Positions 25,224 to 34,675 of a DNA stretch of 64,000 nt are shown in pieces. The notes under the pieces were generated by a model. That model was not told where the DNA came from. It did not search any database and saw nothing but the letters and a program-made list of their open reading frames with translations. The position numbers and the translations under genes are program-made. Origin of the DNA: Haloglomus irregulare (GTDB taxonomy: Archaea > Halobacteriota > Halobacteria > Halobacteriales > Haloarculaceae); NCBI RefSeq assembly GCF_007421925.1, contig NZ_QMDX01000003.1, positions 1 to 64,000 of the forward strand, given 5' to 3'. Each line of letters begins with the position of its first letter. Position 1 is the first letter of the stretch.

Positions 25224-26807
25224 CTACTCGTCGGCCAGCGAGATGTAGCGCGTCTCGATGACCCGTTCGTCGGACTCCAGCTTCTCGCGGGCCTCCTCGG
25301 GGACCTGCTGGTCGACGTTGTAGACGGTCATCGCCTCGCCGCCGATGGTCTGGCGGGCGTTGTACATCCCGGCGATGTTGATATCGTACTCGCCCATGAC
25401 CGAGCCGATGAGGCCGATGACGCCGGGCTCGTCGGTGTTGCGCGAGACGATCATCCGGCCGCCGGGGATGGCGTCGACGCGGAAGCCATCGATGCGGACG
25501 ATGCGCGGGTCGTCGCCGGCGAACAGCGTCCCGCAGACGGAGAGGGACTCGTCGTCGTTGTGGACGGTGACGGTGACGAGCGAGGTGAAGTCCTCGGCGC
25601 CCGAGCGTTTGGTCTCGCGGACCTCGATGCCGCGGTCCTCGGCGATGCCGGCGGCGTTGACGGCGTTGACCTGCGACTCGATGGGGCGGAAGACGCCCTT
25701 CAGCGCGGAGGCGGTCACCAGATCGACCTCCTCGTCGGCGATGTCGCCGGCGTACTCCACCTCGACGGCGTTGACGTGGCCGTCGAACAGCTGGTAGGCG
25801 ATGCGGCCGGCGGTCTCGGCCAGCTCGATGTACGGCTTCACGCGGGGGAACGCCGCGGCGTCCATCGAGGGCGCGTTGAGCGCGTTCATGACGGGCTCGC
25901 CGTCGAACGCGGCGAGCACCTGGTCGGCGGTGGAGGTGGCGACGTTCTCCTGGGCCGCGGCGGTCGAGGCGCCCAGATGCGGCGTCACGATGACATCCTC
26001 GACGTCCAGCAGCGGCGAATCATCGGGCAGCGGCTCCTCCGCGAAGACGTCCAGCGCGGCGCCGGCGAGGACCCCCTCGTCGACGGCCTCGGCGAGGGCC
26101 GCCTCGTCGAGGATACCCCCGCGGGCGCAGTTGACGACGTAACCGCCCTCCAGCTGTGCGAGCTCGTCCGCGCCGATGAGCCCCTCCGTCTCCGGGGTGA
26201 GCGGGGTGTGGATGGTGAGGAAGTCCGCGCGGTCGAGCGTCTCGTCCAGGTCCGCGAGCTCGGCGCCGAGCTGGTCGGCGCGCTCCTCGCCGATGTAGGG
26301 GTCGTAGGCGACGAGCTCCATCCCCAGCGAGCCGAGCCGCTTGGCGACCTCCTGGCCGACGCGACCGAGGCCGACGACGCCCAGCGTCTTGTCCCGGAGT
26401 TCGGCCCCGAGGAACTCCCCCTTGGCCCACTCGCCGGTCGTGAGGCGGGCGTGGGCCTGCGGGATGGACCGGGCGGTGGCGAAGGCCATCGCGACGGTAT
26501 GCTCGGCGGCGGCCCGGACGTTGCCTTCCGGGGCGTTCGCGACGATGACGCCGTGCTCGGTGGCGGCCTCGATGTCGATGTTGTCGACGCCGATGCCCGC
26601 GCGCCCGACGATCTGGAGCTCCGGCGCGACCGCGAGCAGGTCGGCGGTGACCTCGGTGCCCGAGCGGACGATGAGCCCGTGGGCGTCCGCGATGGCCTCG
26701 CGGAGCGCGGCACCCTCGGCTTCGTAGTCGGTGGCGACCTCGTGGCCGGCCGCCCGGAGGCGCTCCAGCCCCGCGTCCGCGATGGGGTCCGTGACGAGTA
26801 TCTTCAT
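25224..26807 (-). CDS. serA: D-3-phosphoglycerate dehydrogenase
   Basis: 527 residues from ATG 26807. First step of serine synthesis: 3-phosphoglycerate to phosphohydroxypyruvate with NAD. Motifs: VGRAGIGVDNIDIEAATEHG, LGVVGLGRVGQEVAKRLGSL (NAD-binding), a second VNCARGGILDEAAL and VTPHLGASTAAAQENVA (catalytic His). It continues into an intervening ASB-like domain and a C-terminal ACT domain (DEPGVIGLIGSVMGEYDINI), where serine normally binds for feedback control. The long type I form is usual in archaea. The start is fixed by MKILVTDPIAD. Confidence 0.93.
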   Translation of the reverse strand: MKILVTDPIADAGLERLRAAGHEVATDYEAEGAALREAIADAHGLIVRSGTEVTADLLAVAPELQIVGRAGIGVDNIDIEAATEHGVIVANAPEGNVRAAAEHTVAMAFATARSIPQAHARLTTGEWAKGEFLGAELRDKTLGVVGLGRVGQEVAKRLGSLGMELVAYDPYIGEERADQLGAELADLDETLDRADFLTIHTPLTPETEGLIGADELAQLEGGYVVNCARGGILDEAALAEAVDEGVLAGAALDVFAEEPLPDDSPLLDVEDVIVTPHLGASTAAAQENVATSTADQVLAAFDGEPVMNALNAPSMDAAAFPRVKPYIELAETAGRIAYQLFDGHVNAVEVEYAGDIADEEVDLVTASALKGVFRPIESQVNAVNAAGIAEDRGIEVRETKRSGAEDFTSLVTVTVHNDDESLSVCGTLFAGDDPRIVRIDGFRVDAIPGGRMIVSRNTDEPGVIGLIGSVMGEYDINIAGMYNARQTIGGEAMTVYNVDQQVPEEAREKLESDERVIETRYISLADE

Positions 26808-27010
26808 GCGCGAGAGGTACCCTCCGGCCCGGTTAACCCTTCCTTTCCCGGCCCGACTCGCCACCGTCTGGGGCCCCGCGCACCACGAGGGGGCGGGGCC
26901 CGTCGCGGACTGCCCACGGCACCGTCGGCAGTACGGCGCCGGGACCGGAAGAGGACGACCGTCGGAACCGCTGTGGTCACGGGCGTCAGCATCCGCGGTG
27001 GTCGGGGGTG

Positions 27011-28225
27011 TTACGACCGGTGTCGCGCGAACAGGGCCGCGCCGACGAGGGCGACGACCGCCAGGCCGGCACCGAAACCGGGCTGCCCGCCGCTGGCGGT
27101 GGACCCGCCGTCACTCCCGCCGTCCCCGGACTGCATCGACACCTCCCGCTCGGAGAAGTGGTTGATGCCGACGACCACGTCGGTGGAGGCCGCCGCGCCG
27201 GAGGAGCTCCGGACGAGGTACTTCGAGGTCTCGCCGTCGTTCGTCGCGCTCTCGACCGCGCCGTACGACTCGGCCTCGGCCGCGGCCTCGCCGTCGACGA
27301 ACACGGCGGCGGCGTCGGCGTTCTCGAAGGCGGTCTCCGAGACGCTCATGATGACGACCTTCCCCTCGCTCTCGGCCCGGTCGACAGTCGCGTTGACCGT
27401 GGTGGCGGACCGTTCGGTCACCTCGACGGTGGTGTCCTCGCTGTAGCGGACGACATCGGCGCTCCGCTCCGCGGCCTCGTCGCTCGGCTCGTCGGTGGGG
27501 GTCACCGTCGGCGTGTCGCCGCCGTCGTCACTGGTCGCGTCGGCCGCGGTCCCGACGTACACCTCGGCGACGGCGGTGCCGTTGGCGATCATGCGCTCCT
27601 GTGCCGCCTCGGAGTCGCTGCGCCCGTCCTCGTACTGCCGGTAGACGACCGTGCCGTCCTCCTCGATCATGGCCGTGACGTTACCGCCCTCGGACACCGA
27701 CACGTTGCCCTCACCGATGACGATGACGGTCGCGGCCCCGCCGTCGTCACCCTCGATGACCGCGCGCTTCTCGGACTCCTGCTCGGCCTCGGCGCCCTCG
27801 GAGCCGTCGAAGCGGGCGACGTGGCTCTCGCCGTTCGCACTGACGACCATGATACCGCGGTCGTTGTCGTGCGCGACGATCTCCGCGCCGCTTGAGGACT
27901 CGATGGTGGCGCTCGTGCTGGCGCCCGCGTCGAGGCTGTTGGCGATGCGCAGCCCGGCGCCGGAGAACCCGACCCCGTCGGAGAGCCCGATGTCGGCACC
28001 CGCCTGTGCGCGGGCCTCGGACGCGGACTGGACGTTCATCCGCTCGACCAGCGTCCGACCGTTGACCGAGTAGTTCGTGACCGCGTTCTCCGAGGCCTGG
28101 AACGAGATGAACGTCCCGCTCTGGGCCTGCCCGGACGTCTGCTGTGTCGTCGCGGCGGCGGCCACGGGCGTCCCCACAACGGAGACGACCAGCGTGACCG
28201 CGACCGCGAGTGCTTTCCAGTTCAT
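27011..28225 (-). CDS. secreted PGF-CTERM surface protein
   Basis: 404 residues. A signal peptide occupies residues 1-25 (VAVTLVVSVVGTPVAAAATT). The C-terminus is GGQPGFGAGLAVVALVGAAL followed by ARHRS: the PGF tripeptide, a hydrophobic helix and a basic end that archaeosortase A recognises for cleavage and lipid attachment. The middle is acidic and Thr/Ser-rich, with likely O-glycosylation near TPTVTPTDEPS. Homologues exist in haloarchaea with unknown role; it is probably in the cell envelope. CTTATAC, about 27 bases before the ATG, is a good leaderless TATA box, and a perfect palindrome lies at 28330-28347. Confidence 0.85.
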   Translation of the reverse strand: MNWKALAVAVTLVVSVVGTPVAAAATTQQTSGQAQSGTFISFQASENAVTNYSVNGRTLVERMNVQSASEARAQAGADIGLSDGVGFSGAGLRIANSLDAGASTSATIESSSGAEIVAHDNDRGIMVVSANGESHVARFDGSEGAEAEQESEKRAVIEGDDGGAATVIVIGEGNVSVSEGGNVTAMIEEDGTVVYRQYEDGRSDSEAAQERMIANGTAVAEVYVGTAADATSDDGGDTPTVTPTDEPSDEAAERSADVVRYSEDTTVEVTERSATTVNATVDRAESEGKVVIMSVSETAFENADAAAVFVDGEAAAEAESYGAVESATNDGETSKYLVRSSSGAAASTDVVVGINHFSEREVSMQSGDGGSDGGSTASGGQPGFGAGLAVVALVGAALFARHRS

Positions 28226-28329
28226 GACGATTCGCCGGTTCCGGCGCGCGATGTATAAGCCTCCTGGCCATTCGTGCGAACTGATGACATGACCGCAGAC
28301 GGGTACGACAGACCGTTTGAAGGCCTTTT

Positions 28330-28347
28330 GGTGAACGATTGTTCACC
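28330..28347. promoter_or_regulatory. perfect 7-bp-arm palindrome, possible operator
   Basis: GGTGAAC (28330-28336), GATT, GTTCACC (28341-28347). TetR-type regulators commonly use such GTGAAC...GTTCAC sites in haloarchaea (family knowledge). It is about 105 bases upstream of the PGF-CTERM gene. A related GTGA/TCAC palindrome occurs at 31700-31715. Confidence 0.45.
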
Positions 28348-28488
28348 TCTTCGAACCGAAAGATAATTTTTCTTATACTAACTGTGCCGAGGGGCGGGCG
28401 GACCAGTCCGTCGGCGAACGGAGCCGGGCCTCGCGCGGCGGACGGACAGGGCGCAACTGCGCGACACGTGCGGGGGGCGAACGACCCG

Positions 28489-29445
28489 TCACTCGCCGAT
28501 ATCGGCGGCGACGCGGTCGATCTCCTCGCGCGTGACCGCCGGGACCGACCCCTCGACGGTGCGCGCGAGGGCCTCCGTGGCGAGTCCCGTCCGGAGCGCC
28601 GCCTCGACGTCGTCCGTCGCGGTCAGCTCCGCACAGAACGCGCCCGCGAAGGCGTCCGGCGCGCCGGTCCCGTCCCGGGCGTCGGTTTCGGGCGCCGACA
28701 GTTCGTTGACGGTCGCGTCGTGGAGCACGGTCGCCCCCCGGCTCCCGTGGACGACGACGGTGTCGAAGCCGTGCTCGGCGGCGATGGCGTTCGCCGCGGC
28801 CGCGGGCTGACCCGACTCGTCGAGCACCGCCGCCGCGTCGGCCTCGCTGGTCAGCAGCACGTCGATAGCGGGGAAGAACTCCGTCAGCGTCTCGCGGGCC
28901 GCCGCGGCGTCGGCCCAGCGGCCGGGCCGGTAGGAGAGCGCGAACGCGGTCGTCGCGCCGCCGTCGCGGGCCGCCTTCAGGTAGCGGGCCGTGGCGGTCG
29001 CGGCGCGGGCCGAGAGCGCCGGCGTCGCGCCCGTCGTGTAGGCCACGTCCGCGCCCTCCACGCGGGGGACGGGCACGTCGTCCATCGAGACGCCCGCCAT
29101 CGCCGTACCGGTGCGGTCGGGCACGGTCAGATCTCCGCGCGGGACGGTCGCGCGCTCCTCAAACGTCAGTCCGACGCGCGCCTCGGGGGCGGTCGCGGCG
29201 TCGACCCACTCCACGTCGACGTCGATGTCGTGCCCCCGGAGTTCGGTCACCACGCGCCGCCCCAGCGCCGTGTCCGGCAGCCGCGACAGCCAGGTCGCGT
29301 CGACGCCGGTCCGGCGGGCCGCCACCGCCGCGTTGCTCTCCGGGCCTACTGCCCGGACCCGGAGCCGGTCGACCCCTTCCAGCCGCTCGCCCGGCGGCGC
29401 GGAGAGCCCCAGCCCGCTCTCCCCGAACGCTACGAGTTCGGTCAT
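28489..29445 (-). CDS. PfkB-family sugar kinase (KDG kinase-like)
   Basis: 318 residues from ATG 29445 (MTELVAFGESGLGLSAP). Ribokinase-type features: GPESNAAVAARRTGVDATW (first substrate motif), VLLTSEADAAAVL, FDTVVVHGSRGATVL, and the active-site loop near DGTGAPDAFAGAF. The loop keeps the catalytic Asp but reads GAPD where the family has GAGD, so the anion hole Gly is Pro. In haloarchaea, close relatives phosphorylate 2-keto-3-deoxygluconate in the semi-phosphorylative Entner-Doudoroff route; fructokinase is an alternative. It is next to ilvA on the same strand with a 47-base gap. Confidence 0.75.
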   Translation of the reverse strand: MTELVAFGESGLGLSAPPGERLEGVDRLRVRAVGPESNAAVAARRTGVDATWLSRLPDTALGRRVVTELRGHDIDVDVEWVDAATAPEARVGLTFEERATVPRGDLTVPDRTGTAMAGVSMDDVPVPRVEGADVAYTTGATPALSARAATATARYLKAARDGGATTAFALSYRPGRWADAAAARETLTEFFPAIDVLLTSEADAAAVLDESGQPAAAANAIAAEHGFDTVVVHGSRGATVLHDATVNELSAPETDARDGTGAPDAFAGAFCAELTATDDVEAALRTGLATEALARTVEGSVPAVTREEIDRVAADIGE

Positions 29446-29492
29446 ACGCGGGGCGTTCGACCGCTGTCGGGTTAAGTCGGGGTGGTCGAACG

Positions 29493-30701
29493 CTACACCA
29501 GGATGTCGACCTCGTAGCCGTGGGCCTCCAGCGCGTCCACCAGCTCGACGACGTGTTCGTGGCCCCGGGTCTCCAGGTCCAGTTTCACGTCGGCGGCGTT
29601 CATCTCGATGTCCCGCGAGGTGCGGTCGTGCTGGATGGCGTAGATGTTCGCGCGGGCGTCCGCGATGACGTCGATGAGCTGCTGGAGGGCCCCGGGCCGG
29701 TCCTTCAGCACCGTCCGGAGCCGCAGGTAGCGCCCCGATTCGACCAGCCCCCGCATGATGACCGTCGTCAGCACGTTCAGGTCGATGTTCCCGCCACACA
29801 GCGCCGCGACGACGGTCTCGTCGTCCTCGAAGCCGAAGGCCCGTTCCAGCAGCGCCGCGAGCGACACCGCGCCGGCCCCCTCGACGAGCGTCTTCGACCG
29901 CTCCAGCAGCGCCACCAGCGCACCCGCCGTCTCGGCGTCGGTCACCGTCACCACCTCGTCGACGTGCTCGCGGATGATGGGGAGCGTGTGCTCGCCGGTC
30001 CGGCGGACGGCGATACCGTCCGCGATGGTGTCGACCTGCTCGCGCTCGACGCGCTCGCCCTTCCGGAGCGACTCGGCCACCGCCGAGGCCCCCTCGGCCT
30101 GGACGCCGATTACCCGCGCGTCCGTCTCCGAATCCATCACCGTCGCGATGCCGCTGATGAGCCCGCCGCCGCCCACCGGGACCACGACGGTCTCCACCGC
30201 CGGGAGCGCCTCGGCGATCTCCAGCCCGATGGTCCCCTGCCCGGCCATCACGTCGTAGTCGTCGAAGGCGTGGATGTAGGTGCGGCCCTCCTCGCGCTCG
30301 ATGCGGTGGGCGTGCTCGGCCGCCGCGTCGTAGTCCGCACCCGCGAGTACCACCTCCGCGCCGTAGCCGCGGGTGGCCTTGATCTTCGAGATGGGGGCCT
30401 GCTCGGGCATCACCACCTTCGCGTCAACGCCCTCCGTCGTCGCGGCCAGCGCCACGCCCTGGGCGTGGTTGCCGGCGCTCGCGGTCACCACGCCCGCCTC
30501 GCGCTCCCCGCTGGAGAGCAGCCGCACCTTGTTGAGCGCGCCGCGGATCTTGAACGCGCCCGTCCGCTGGAAGTTCTCCAGCTTCAGGTGGACGTCGGCG
30601 CCGGTCCGTTCGGAGAAGCCAAAGGAGCGGTCGAGCGGCGTCTCCCGGACCACGTCGGAGATCCGCTCGCGGGCCGCCCGCACGTCCTCGATGTCGAGCA
30701 T
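29493..30701 (-). CDS. ilvA: threonine ammonia-lyase
   Basis: 402 residues from ATG 30701 (MLDIEDVRAARERIS). PLP enzyme that deaminates threonine to 2-oxobutyrate, the entry to isoleucine. Motifs: FQRTGAFKIRGALNKV (PLP Lys), TASAGNHAQGVAL, VPVGGGGLISGIATV (phosphate loop). It ends in an ACT domain (LKDRPGALQQLIDVIADARA), giving the single-ACT form of about 400 residues common in archaea. Regulation by isoleucine or valine through the ACT domain is likely. Serine deamination is a side activity of the family. Confidence 0.9.
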   Translation of the reverse strand: MLDIEDVRAARERISDVVRETPLDRSFGFSERTGADVHLKLENFQRTGAFKIRGALNKVRLLSSGEREAGVVTASAGNHAQGVALAATTEGVDAKVVMPEQAPISKIKATRGYGAEVVLAGADYDAAAEHAHRIEREEGRTYIHAFDDYDVMAGQGTIGLEIAEALPAVETVVVPVGGGGLISGIATVMDSETDARVIGVQAEGASAVAESLRKGERVEREQVDTIADGIAVRRTGEHTLPIIREHVDEVVTVTDAETAGALVALLERSKTLVEGAGAVSLAALLERAFGFEDDETVVAALCGGNIDLNVLTTVIMRGLVESGRYLRLRTVLKDRPGALQQLIDVIADARANIYAIQHDRTSRDIEMNAADVKLDLETRGHEHVVELVDALEAHGYEVDILV

Positions 30702-30786
30702 GCCCGACCTACCACGGCGCCGGTGTTGTAGCTTCGGCCGGCGCCCGGCCCGAAACGGCAAGACCCCCCGGGCCACAAGGGTCCGT

Positions 30787-31521
30787 ATGCGCATGGACAC
30801 CGCCCTGACCACCGTCGGGCGGGCGGTGCTGTTCGCCCACTGGCCGGTCCCGGCCGCGCAGCTCCGGCCCCACCTGCCCGAGGCCCTCGAACTCGACACC
30901 CACGAGGGGTCGGCCTGGGCGAGCGTGCTCGCGTTCGAGGTGGCAGAGGCCCGCCCCCGGGCGCTCCCCGCGGGCCTCTCGCCGACGGGGGCGTTCGGGG
31001 AGGCGACGCTGCGCACCTACGTCCGTCACGACGGCGACCCCGGCGTCTACTTCCTCTCGCTCGACGCCGGCACCCGCGTCGGGGCGGCGGCGCTGCAGGG
31101 GGCGATGGGGATGCCGTGCTACCACGCCGAGACGACCGTCGACATCGACGAGCGCGACGGCGTCGTCCGGTCGGTCTCGTTCCGGAGCCGGCGCTCGCAG
31201 GCGGGCCAGCCGCCGGCGACCCTGCGGGCGACATACGGCCCCGACGGCGAGCCCGCGGCGGCCGAGCCGGGGTCGCTGGCGGAGTTCTGCGTCGAGCGCC
31301 GGCGCTGGTTCACCGACACCGGCAAGCCCTCGCCGTACCTCTCGCGGGTCGCGCCGGGGCTCCGCGTCGGCGAGATCGATCGCGACCCGTGGCGGGTCGC
31401 GCCGGCCGAGGCGACGGTCGAGCGGAACTCGCTGGGCCGCGCGCTCGGTATCGACCTCGACGGCCCGCCGACAGCCCAGTACAGCCCCGGCTTCGAGTCC
31501 GCCGTGACGGCCCGTCGGTAG
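30787..31521 (+). CDS. DUF2071 (YqjF-like) protein
   Basis: 244 residues from ATG 30787; ATG 30793 is also possible. Conserved DUF2071 sequence: FAHWPVPAAQLRPHLPEALE, ASVLAFEVAEARPRALP, GEATLRTYVRHDGDPGVYFL, and MGMPCYHAETTVD. The fold is acetoacetate-decarboxylase-like in general shape; the function is unknown. It is divergent from ilvA with about 85 bases between them and convergent with the small zinc protein that ends two bases away. Confidence 0.8.
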   Translation: MRMDTALTTVGRAVLFAHWPVPAAQLRPHLPEALELDTHEGSAWASVLAFEVAEARPRALPAGLSPTGAFGEATLRTYVRHDGDPGVYFLSLDAGTRVGAAALQGAMGMPCYHAETTVDIDERDGVVRSVSFRSRRSQAGQPPATLRATYGPDGEPAAAEPGSLAEFCVERRRWFTDTGKPSPYLSRVAPGLRVGEIDRDPWRVAPAEATVERNSLGRALGIDLDGPPTAQYSPGFESAVTARR

Positions 31522-31522
31522 G

Positions 31523-31690
31523 CTACCGCCAGACGATGGTCCCGTCCTCGGCCCGGTAGCGTCCCTCGCCGGACTCGCCGCAGGCGTCACAGACGAACGC
31601 GAACGCGCCGGATTCCGCCGGCTGTATCGTCGTCGGCGTCCCGCACGTGCGACAGCAGACCTCCGTCTCGCCCTTCGAGTCGCTGCTCAT
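31523..31690 (-). CDS. 55-residue zinc-ribbon protein
   Basis: From ATG 31690: MSSDSKGETEVCCRTCGTP...FAFVCDACGESGEGRYRAED. Two CxxC pairs (CRTC near 13-16 and CDAC near 35-38) are spaced about 18 residues apart as in a zinc ribbon. The longer frame upstream crosses the palindrome and promoter and is not protein-like. Small zinc proteins of this type are abundant in haloarchaea and mostly uncharacterised. Confidence 0.7.
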   Translation of the reverse strand: MSSDSKGETEVCCRTCGTPTTIQPAESGAFAFVCDACGESGEGRYRAEDGTIVWR

Positions 31691-31699
31691 ATATCGAAT

Positions 31700-31715
31700 C
31701 AGTGACCGTTCACTG
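31700..31715. promoter_or_regulatory. palindrome CAGTGA-N4-TCACTG upstream of the zinc protein
   Basis: Perfect 6-base arms around CCGT, ending 10 bases upstream of the zinc-ribbon start codon (reading the minus strand). It could cover the promoter start or ribosome-binding region and act as an operator. Confidence 0.4.
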
Positions 31716-31943
31716 AAGTAACTTGTTCCGAACCGACATGTTACGGTCGGGATACATACGGCGGTAGCTGACGGCTCCGGACGGCTGTAGAGCGCCACCG
31801 AGCGCTATCGAGGCCCGCCGGCCCGATATCACGGTGCAGCCTCGATACGGTCTCGACCGAGGACACCGACCCGGTCGCGATCCCGCCGTCGGCGGCTGCC
31901 GCGCCGGCCGAGGCTTTTCACGACGGGGGCCGGGGACGACGGT

Positions 31944-32393
31944 ATGCGCATCAGCGTTATCGGCGGCGGCACGGTTGACGGGGCGACGTACGAGCGGGCC
32001 CGCGAGGTCGGACGCCGCTGCGGGGAGCAGGGGCACACGGTCGTCTGCGGGGGCTACGGCGGCGTCATGGAGGCGGCCTGCCGCGGCGCGAGCGAGGCCG
32101 GCGGGCACACCGTCGGCATCCTGAAGGGGACCGACCCGGACGCGGCCAACGACTACGTCGACACCCCGGTCGTGACCGACATGGGCAACGGCCGGAACGT
32201 GCTGGTCGTCCTGAACGGCGACGCCGCGATCGCGATAGACGGCGCGACCGGGACCCTCTCCGAGCTCGCGCTCGCGCTGGACGACGGGCTCCCGGTCGCC
32301 GGGCTGGACACCCACGACCTCGCCGGGCTCGACGGGTTCGAGCCGGTCGACTCCCCCGTGGCCGCCGTCGAGAGCGTGGAACGGCGGGCGTAG
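31944..32393 (+). CDS. TIGR00725/LOG-type nucleotide-binding protein
   Basis: 149 residues from ATG. Rossmann-like: MRISVIGGGTVDGATYERA, VVCGGYGGVMEAACRGA (the GGxxGxMxA core of the SLOG superfamily), VLVVLNGDAAIAIDGATGTL. The usual LOG phosphoribohydrolase motif (PGGxGTxxE) is read as DGATGTLSE. LOG enzymes release bases from nucleoside monophosphates, and other SLOG members sense nucleotides. The actual role here is open. The downstream 195 bases to the ABC exporter show no gene I can support. Confidence 0.75.
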   Translation: MRISVIGGGTVDGATYERAREVGRRCGEQGHTVVCGGYGGVMEAACRGASEAGGHTVGILKGTDPDAANDYVDTPVVTDMGNGRNVLVVLNGDAAIAIDGATGTLSELALALDDGLPVAGLDTHDLAGLDGFEPVDSPVAAVESVERRA

Positions 32394-32588
32394 ACGCGGC
32401 GCGTCAGCAGGCCGGGGTGGGTCGGCCCTCGGGACGACGGCGCGTAGCAGCGCCCCTCGGGGCGGGTCGCGTCCAGCCGCAGGCCGAGCGCCCAGCGTTC
32501 CTGGAGTTCGTGCGGGTCACGCCCGACCATCGGCCGCCTCCCGAGGCTCCTGACGGGGGTCATCAGCACGGAACGACCGGCCGTGCCG

Positions 32589-34514
32589 TCAGTCGTCGCC
32601 GGCGGCGCGGTCGGTGAGTCGGTCGGGGACATCGGTGCCGGCCTGCGCGGCCCACAGGGCGGCGTACAGCCCGTCGTCGTCCTTCAGCTCCTCGTGGGCG
32701 CCGCGCTCGACGACCCGGCCGTCCTCGACGACGAGGATCCGGTCGGCGTCCGTGACCGTCGAGAGCCGGTGGGCGATGGCGAGGGTGGTGCGGTCGGCGC
32801 TGAGCCGGTCGAGCGAGCGCTGGATGCGGGCCTCCGTGGCCGTGTCGACCGCGGAGGTGGCCTCGTCGAGTATCAGGATGGCGGGGTCCCGGAGCATCGC
32901 CCGTGCGATGGCGACCCGCTGGCGCTGGCCGCCCGACAGTTTCACGCCGCGCTCCCCGACACGGGTGTCGTAGCCCTCCGGGAGGTCGGTGATGAAGGCG
33001 TGGGCCTCGGCGGCGCGGCAGGCCTCCCGGACGGCCGCGCCGTCGGCGTCGAACCGGCCGTAGCGGACGTTCTCGGCGATGGTCCCGTCGAAGAGGAAGG
33101 CGTCCTGCCCGACGTAGCCGACGGCGCCCCGGAGGCTCTCGCGGGTCACGTCGCGCACGTCGTGGCCGTCGACCCGGACGCCCCCCTCGGTGGCGTCGTA
33201 CAGCCGGAGGAGGAGCTTCGCGAGCGTGGACTTGCCCGCGCCGGTCGGGCCGACCAGGGCGATGGTCTCGCCCGGCTCGGCCGCGAAGGAGACGTCCGCG
33301 ACGACCGGCCCGTCGGCATCGGCGGTCTCGGCGGTCTCCCCCGCCGTCTCGCCCGGGCCCTCGGGGTAGGCGAAGGTCACGTCGTCGTACTCGACCCGCC
33401 CCTGGACGCCCTCGAGCGCGACCGCGTCCGGGGCGTCCGTGACCGCCGGCGGGATGTCCATGAGGCCGAACACGCGCTCGCTGGAGGCCTTGGCGTTCTC
33501 GTAGCGGTCGATGATCTCCGAGACCTCCGCGAGCGGGGAGACGAACCGCTGGGTCAACAGGAGGAAGGTGACGAAGGTGCCGACCTGGAGGGTGCCCGCG
33601 CCGGCGACCGGCGGGCCGACGAGCAGCCAGTAGCCCCCGACGGCGAAGGTGAGCGCGAAGGAGAGTCCGGCCAGCAGCTCCATCCCCGGGCGGTAGAGGT
33701 AGGAGAGTCGGAGCATATGCATCGTGTCGTCGAACAGGCGGCGGCTGGCTCCCCGGACGCGGTCGCTCTCGTGTGGTTCCGAGGCGGTCGCCTTCGTCAG
33801 CTCCACGCCCGCGACGGCGTTCTCGATGCGGGTGTTCAGGTTGGCGACGCTGGACCGGCGGGCGGCGTAGCGGGGCTCGGCCGCGCGCATGAACCAGCGC
33901 GTGAACAGCACCATCGCCGGTATCGCGACCAGCGTGACGACCGCGAGGGCCAGCTGGGCGAGGAAGAGGACGACCGCGATGCCGAGCACCATCGCGCCCA
34001 GGCGGACGCTGCTGACCAGGGCGTCGTCGAGGAACAGCTCCAGGTTCTCCGTGTCCGAGGAGAGGATGGAGAGGACCTCGCCGGTCTGCTTGTCGTCGAA
34101 GAAGCTCATGTCCAGCCCGGAGAGCGCCTCGAAACAGTCCACCCGGACCTCGTGCATCACGCCGTGGGCGAACTCGTTGGCAGCGATACCGTACACCCAC
34201 GTCGCGAGCGCCGTCAGCAGGAAGGCCCCCGCGATGGCGACGACGGCGAACTCGAACGCGGCCTCGCCCTGCGGGAGCGATCCCGCAGGGACGAGCGGGA
34301 GCCGGAACGCCCCGCCGCCGAAGACACCGTCGATGGCCGCCCCCAGCACGACCGGCGGCACCAGCGACGCGAACTGCGCGACCAGGTTGGCCAGCACCCC
34401 GACGACGAACCAGCCGCGGCGGTCGCGGCCGTACGCGGCGAACAGCCGCCGCATCGGTCGGTCCACGTCGGCCCGGTAGCGGTCGAAGACGCTCCCCTCG
34501 TCGGCCGTTCCCAT
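32589..34514 (-). CDS. ABC exporter, fused membrane and ATPase domains
   Basis: 641 residues: an N-terminal transmembrane region of six helices (residues about 50-340), then an ATPase domain. The ATPase has GPTGAGKSTLAKLLLRLYDA (Walker A), YVGQDAFLFDGTIAENVRYG (Q-loop), VKLSGGQRQRVAIARAM (signature), AILILDEATSAVDT (Walker B) and an AIAHRLSTV H-loop. This is a half-transporter of the MsbA/multidrug-lipid exporter type and works as a homodimer or with a partner. Substrate unknown. An acidic insert (GPGETAGETAETADADGP) between the membrane and ATPase parts is haloarchaeal-style. Confidence 0.9.
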   Translation of the reverse strand: MGTADEGSVFDRYRADVDRPMRRLFAAYGRDRRGWFVVGVLANLVAQFASLVPPVVLGAAIDGVFGGGAFRLPLVPAGSLPQGEAAFEFAVVAIAGAFLLTALATWVYGIAANEFAHGVMHEVRVDCFEALSGLDMSFFDDKQTGEVLSILSSDTENLELFLDDALVSSVRLGAMVLGIAVVLFLAQLALAVVTLVAIPAMVLFTRWFMRAAEPRYAARRSSVANLNTRIENAVAGVELTKATASEPHESDRVRGASRRLFDDTMHMLRLSYLYRPGMELLAGLSFALTFAVGGYWLLVGPPVAGAGTLQVGTFVTFLLLTQRFVSPLAEVSEIIDRYENAKASSERVFGLMDIPPAVTDAPDAVALEGVQGRVEYDDVTFAYPEGPGETAGETAETADADGPVVADVSFAAEPGETIALVGPTGAGKSTLAKLLLRLYDATEGGVRVDGHDVRDVTRESLRGAVGYVGQDAFLFDGTIAENVRYGRFDADGAAVREACRAAEAHAFITDLPEGYDTRVGERGVKLSGGQRQRVAIARAMLRDPAILILDEATSAVDTATEARIQRSLDRLSADRTTLAIAHRLSTVTDADRILVVEDGRVVERGAHEELKDDDGLYAALWAAQAGTDVPDRLTDRAAGDD

Positions 34515-34675
34515 TACCTCTGAGGAGGGCGCTGACGCGGATAGGGGTTACTCATCCGTGCCGGCGCAGGGCGGGACCGGGACGGATTACCCGAGTATCG
34601 ACCCTATTGCTCGGTTCGGAAACCGCTTCGTCGATAACAGGTGGTATATCCCGATAACACCCGCCGGATTCCGGC

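Noticed and set aside
32394-32588. Minus-strand frame MVGRDPHELQERWALGLRLD between the LOG and ABC genes
   Set aside because: It is short and open without a clear stop/start pair, and no relative is recognised.
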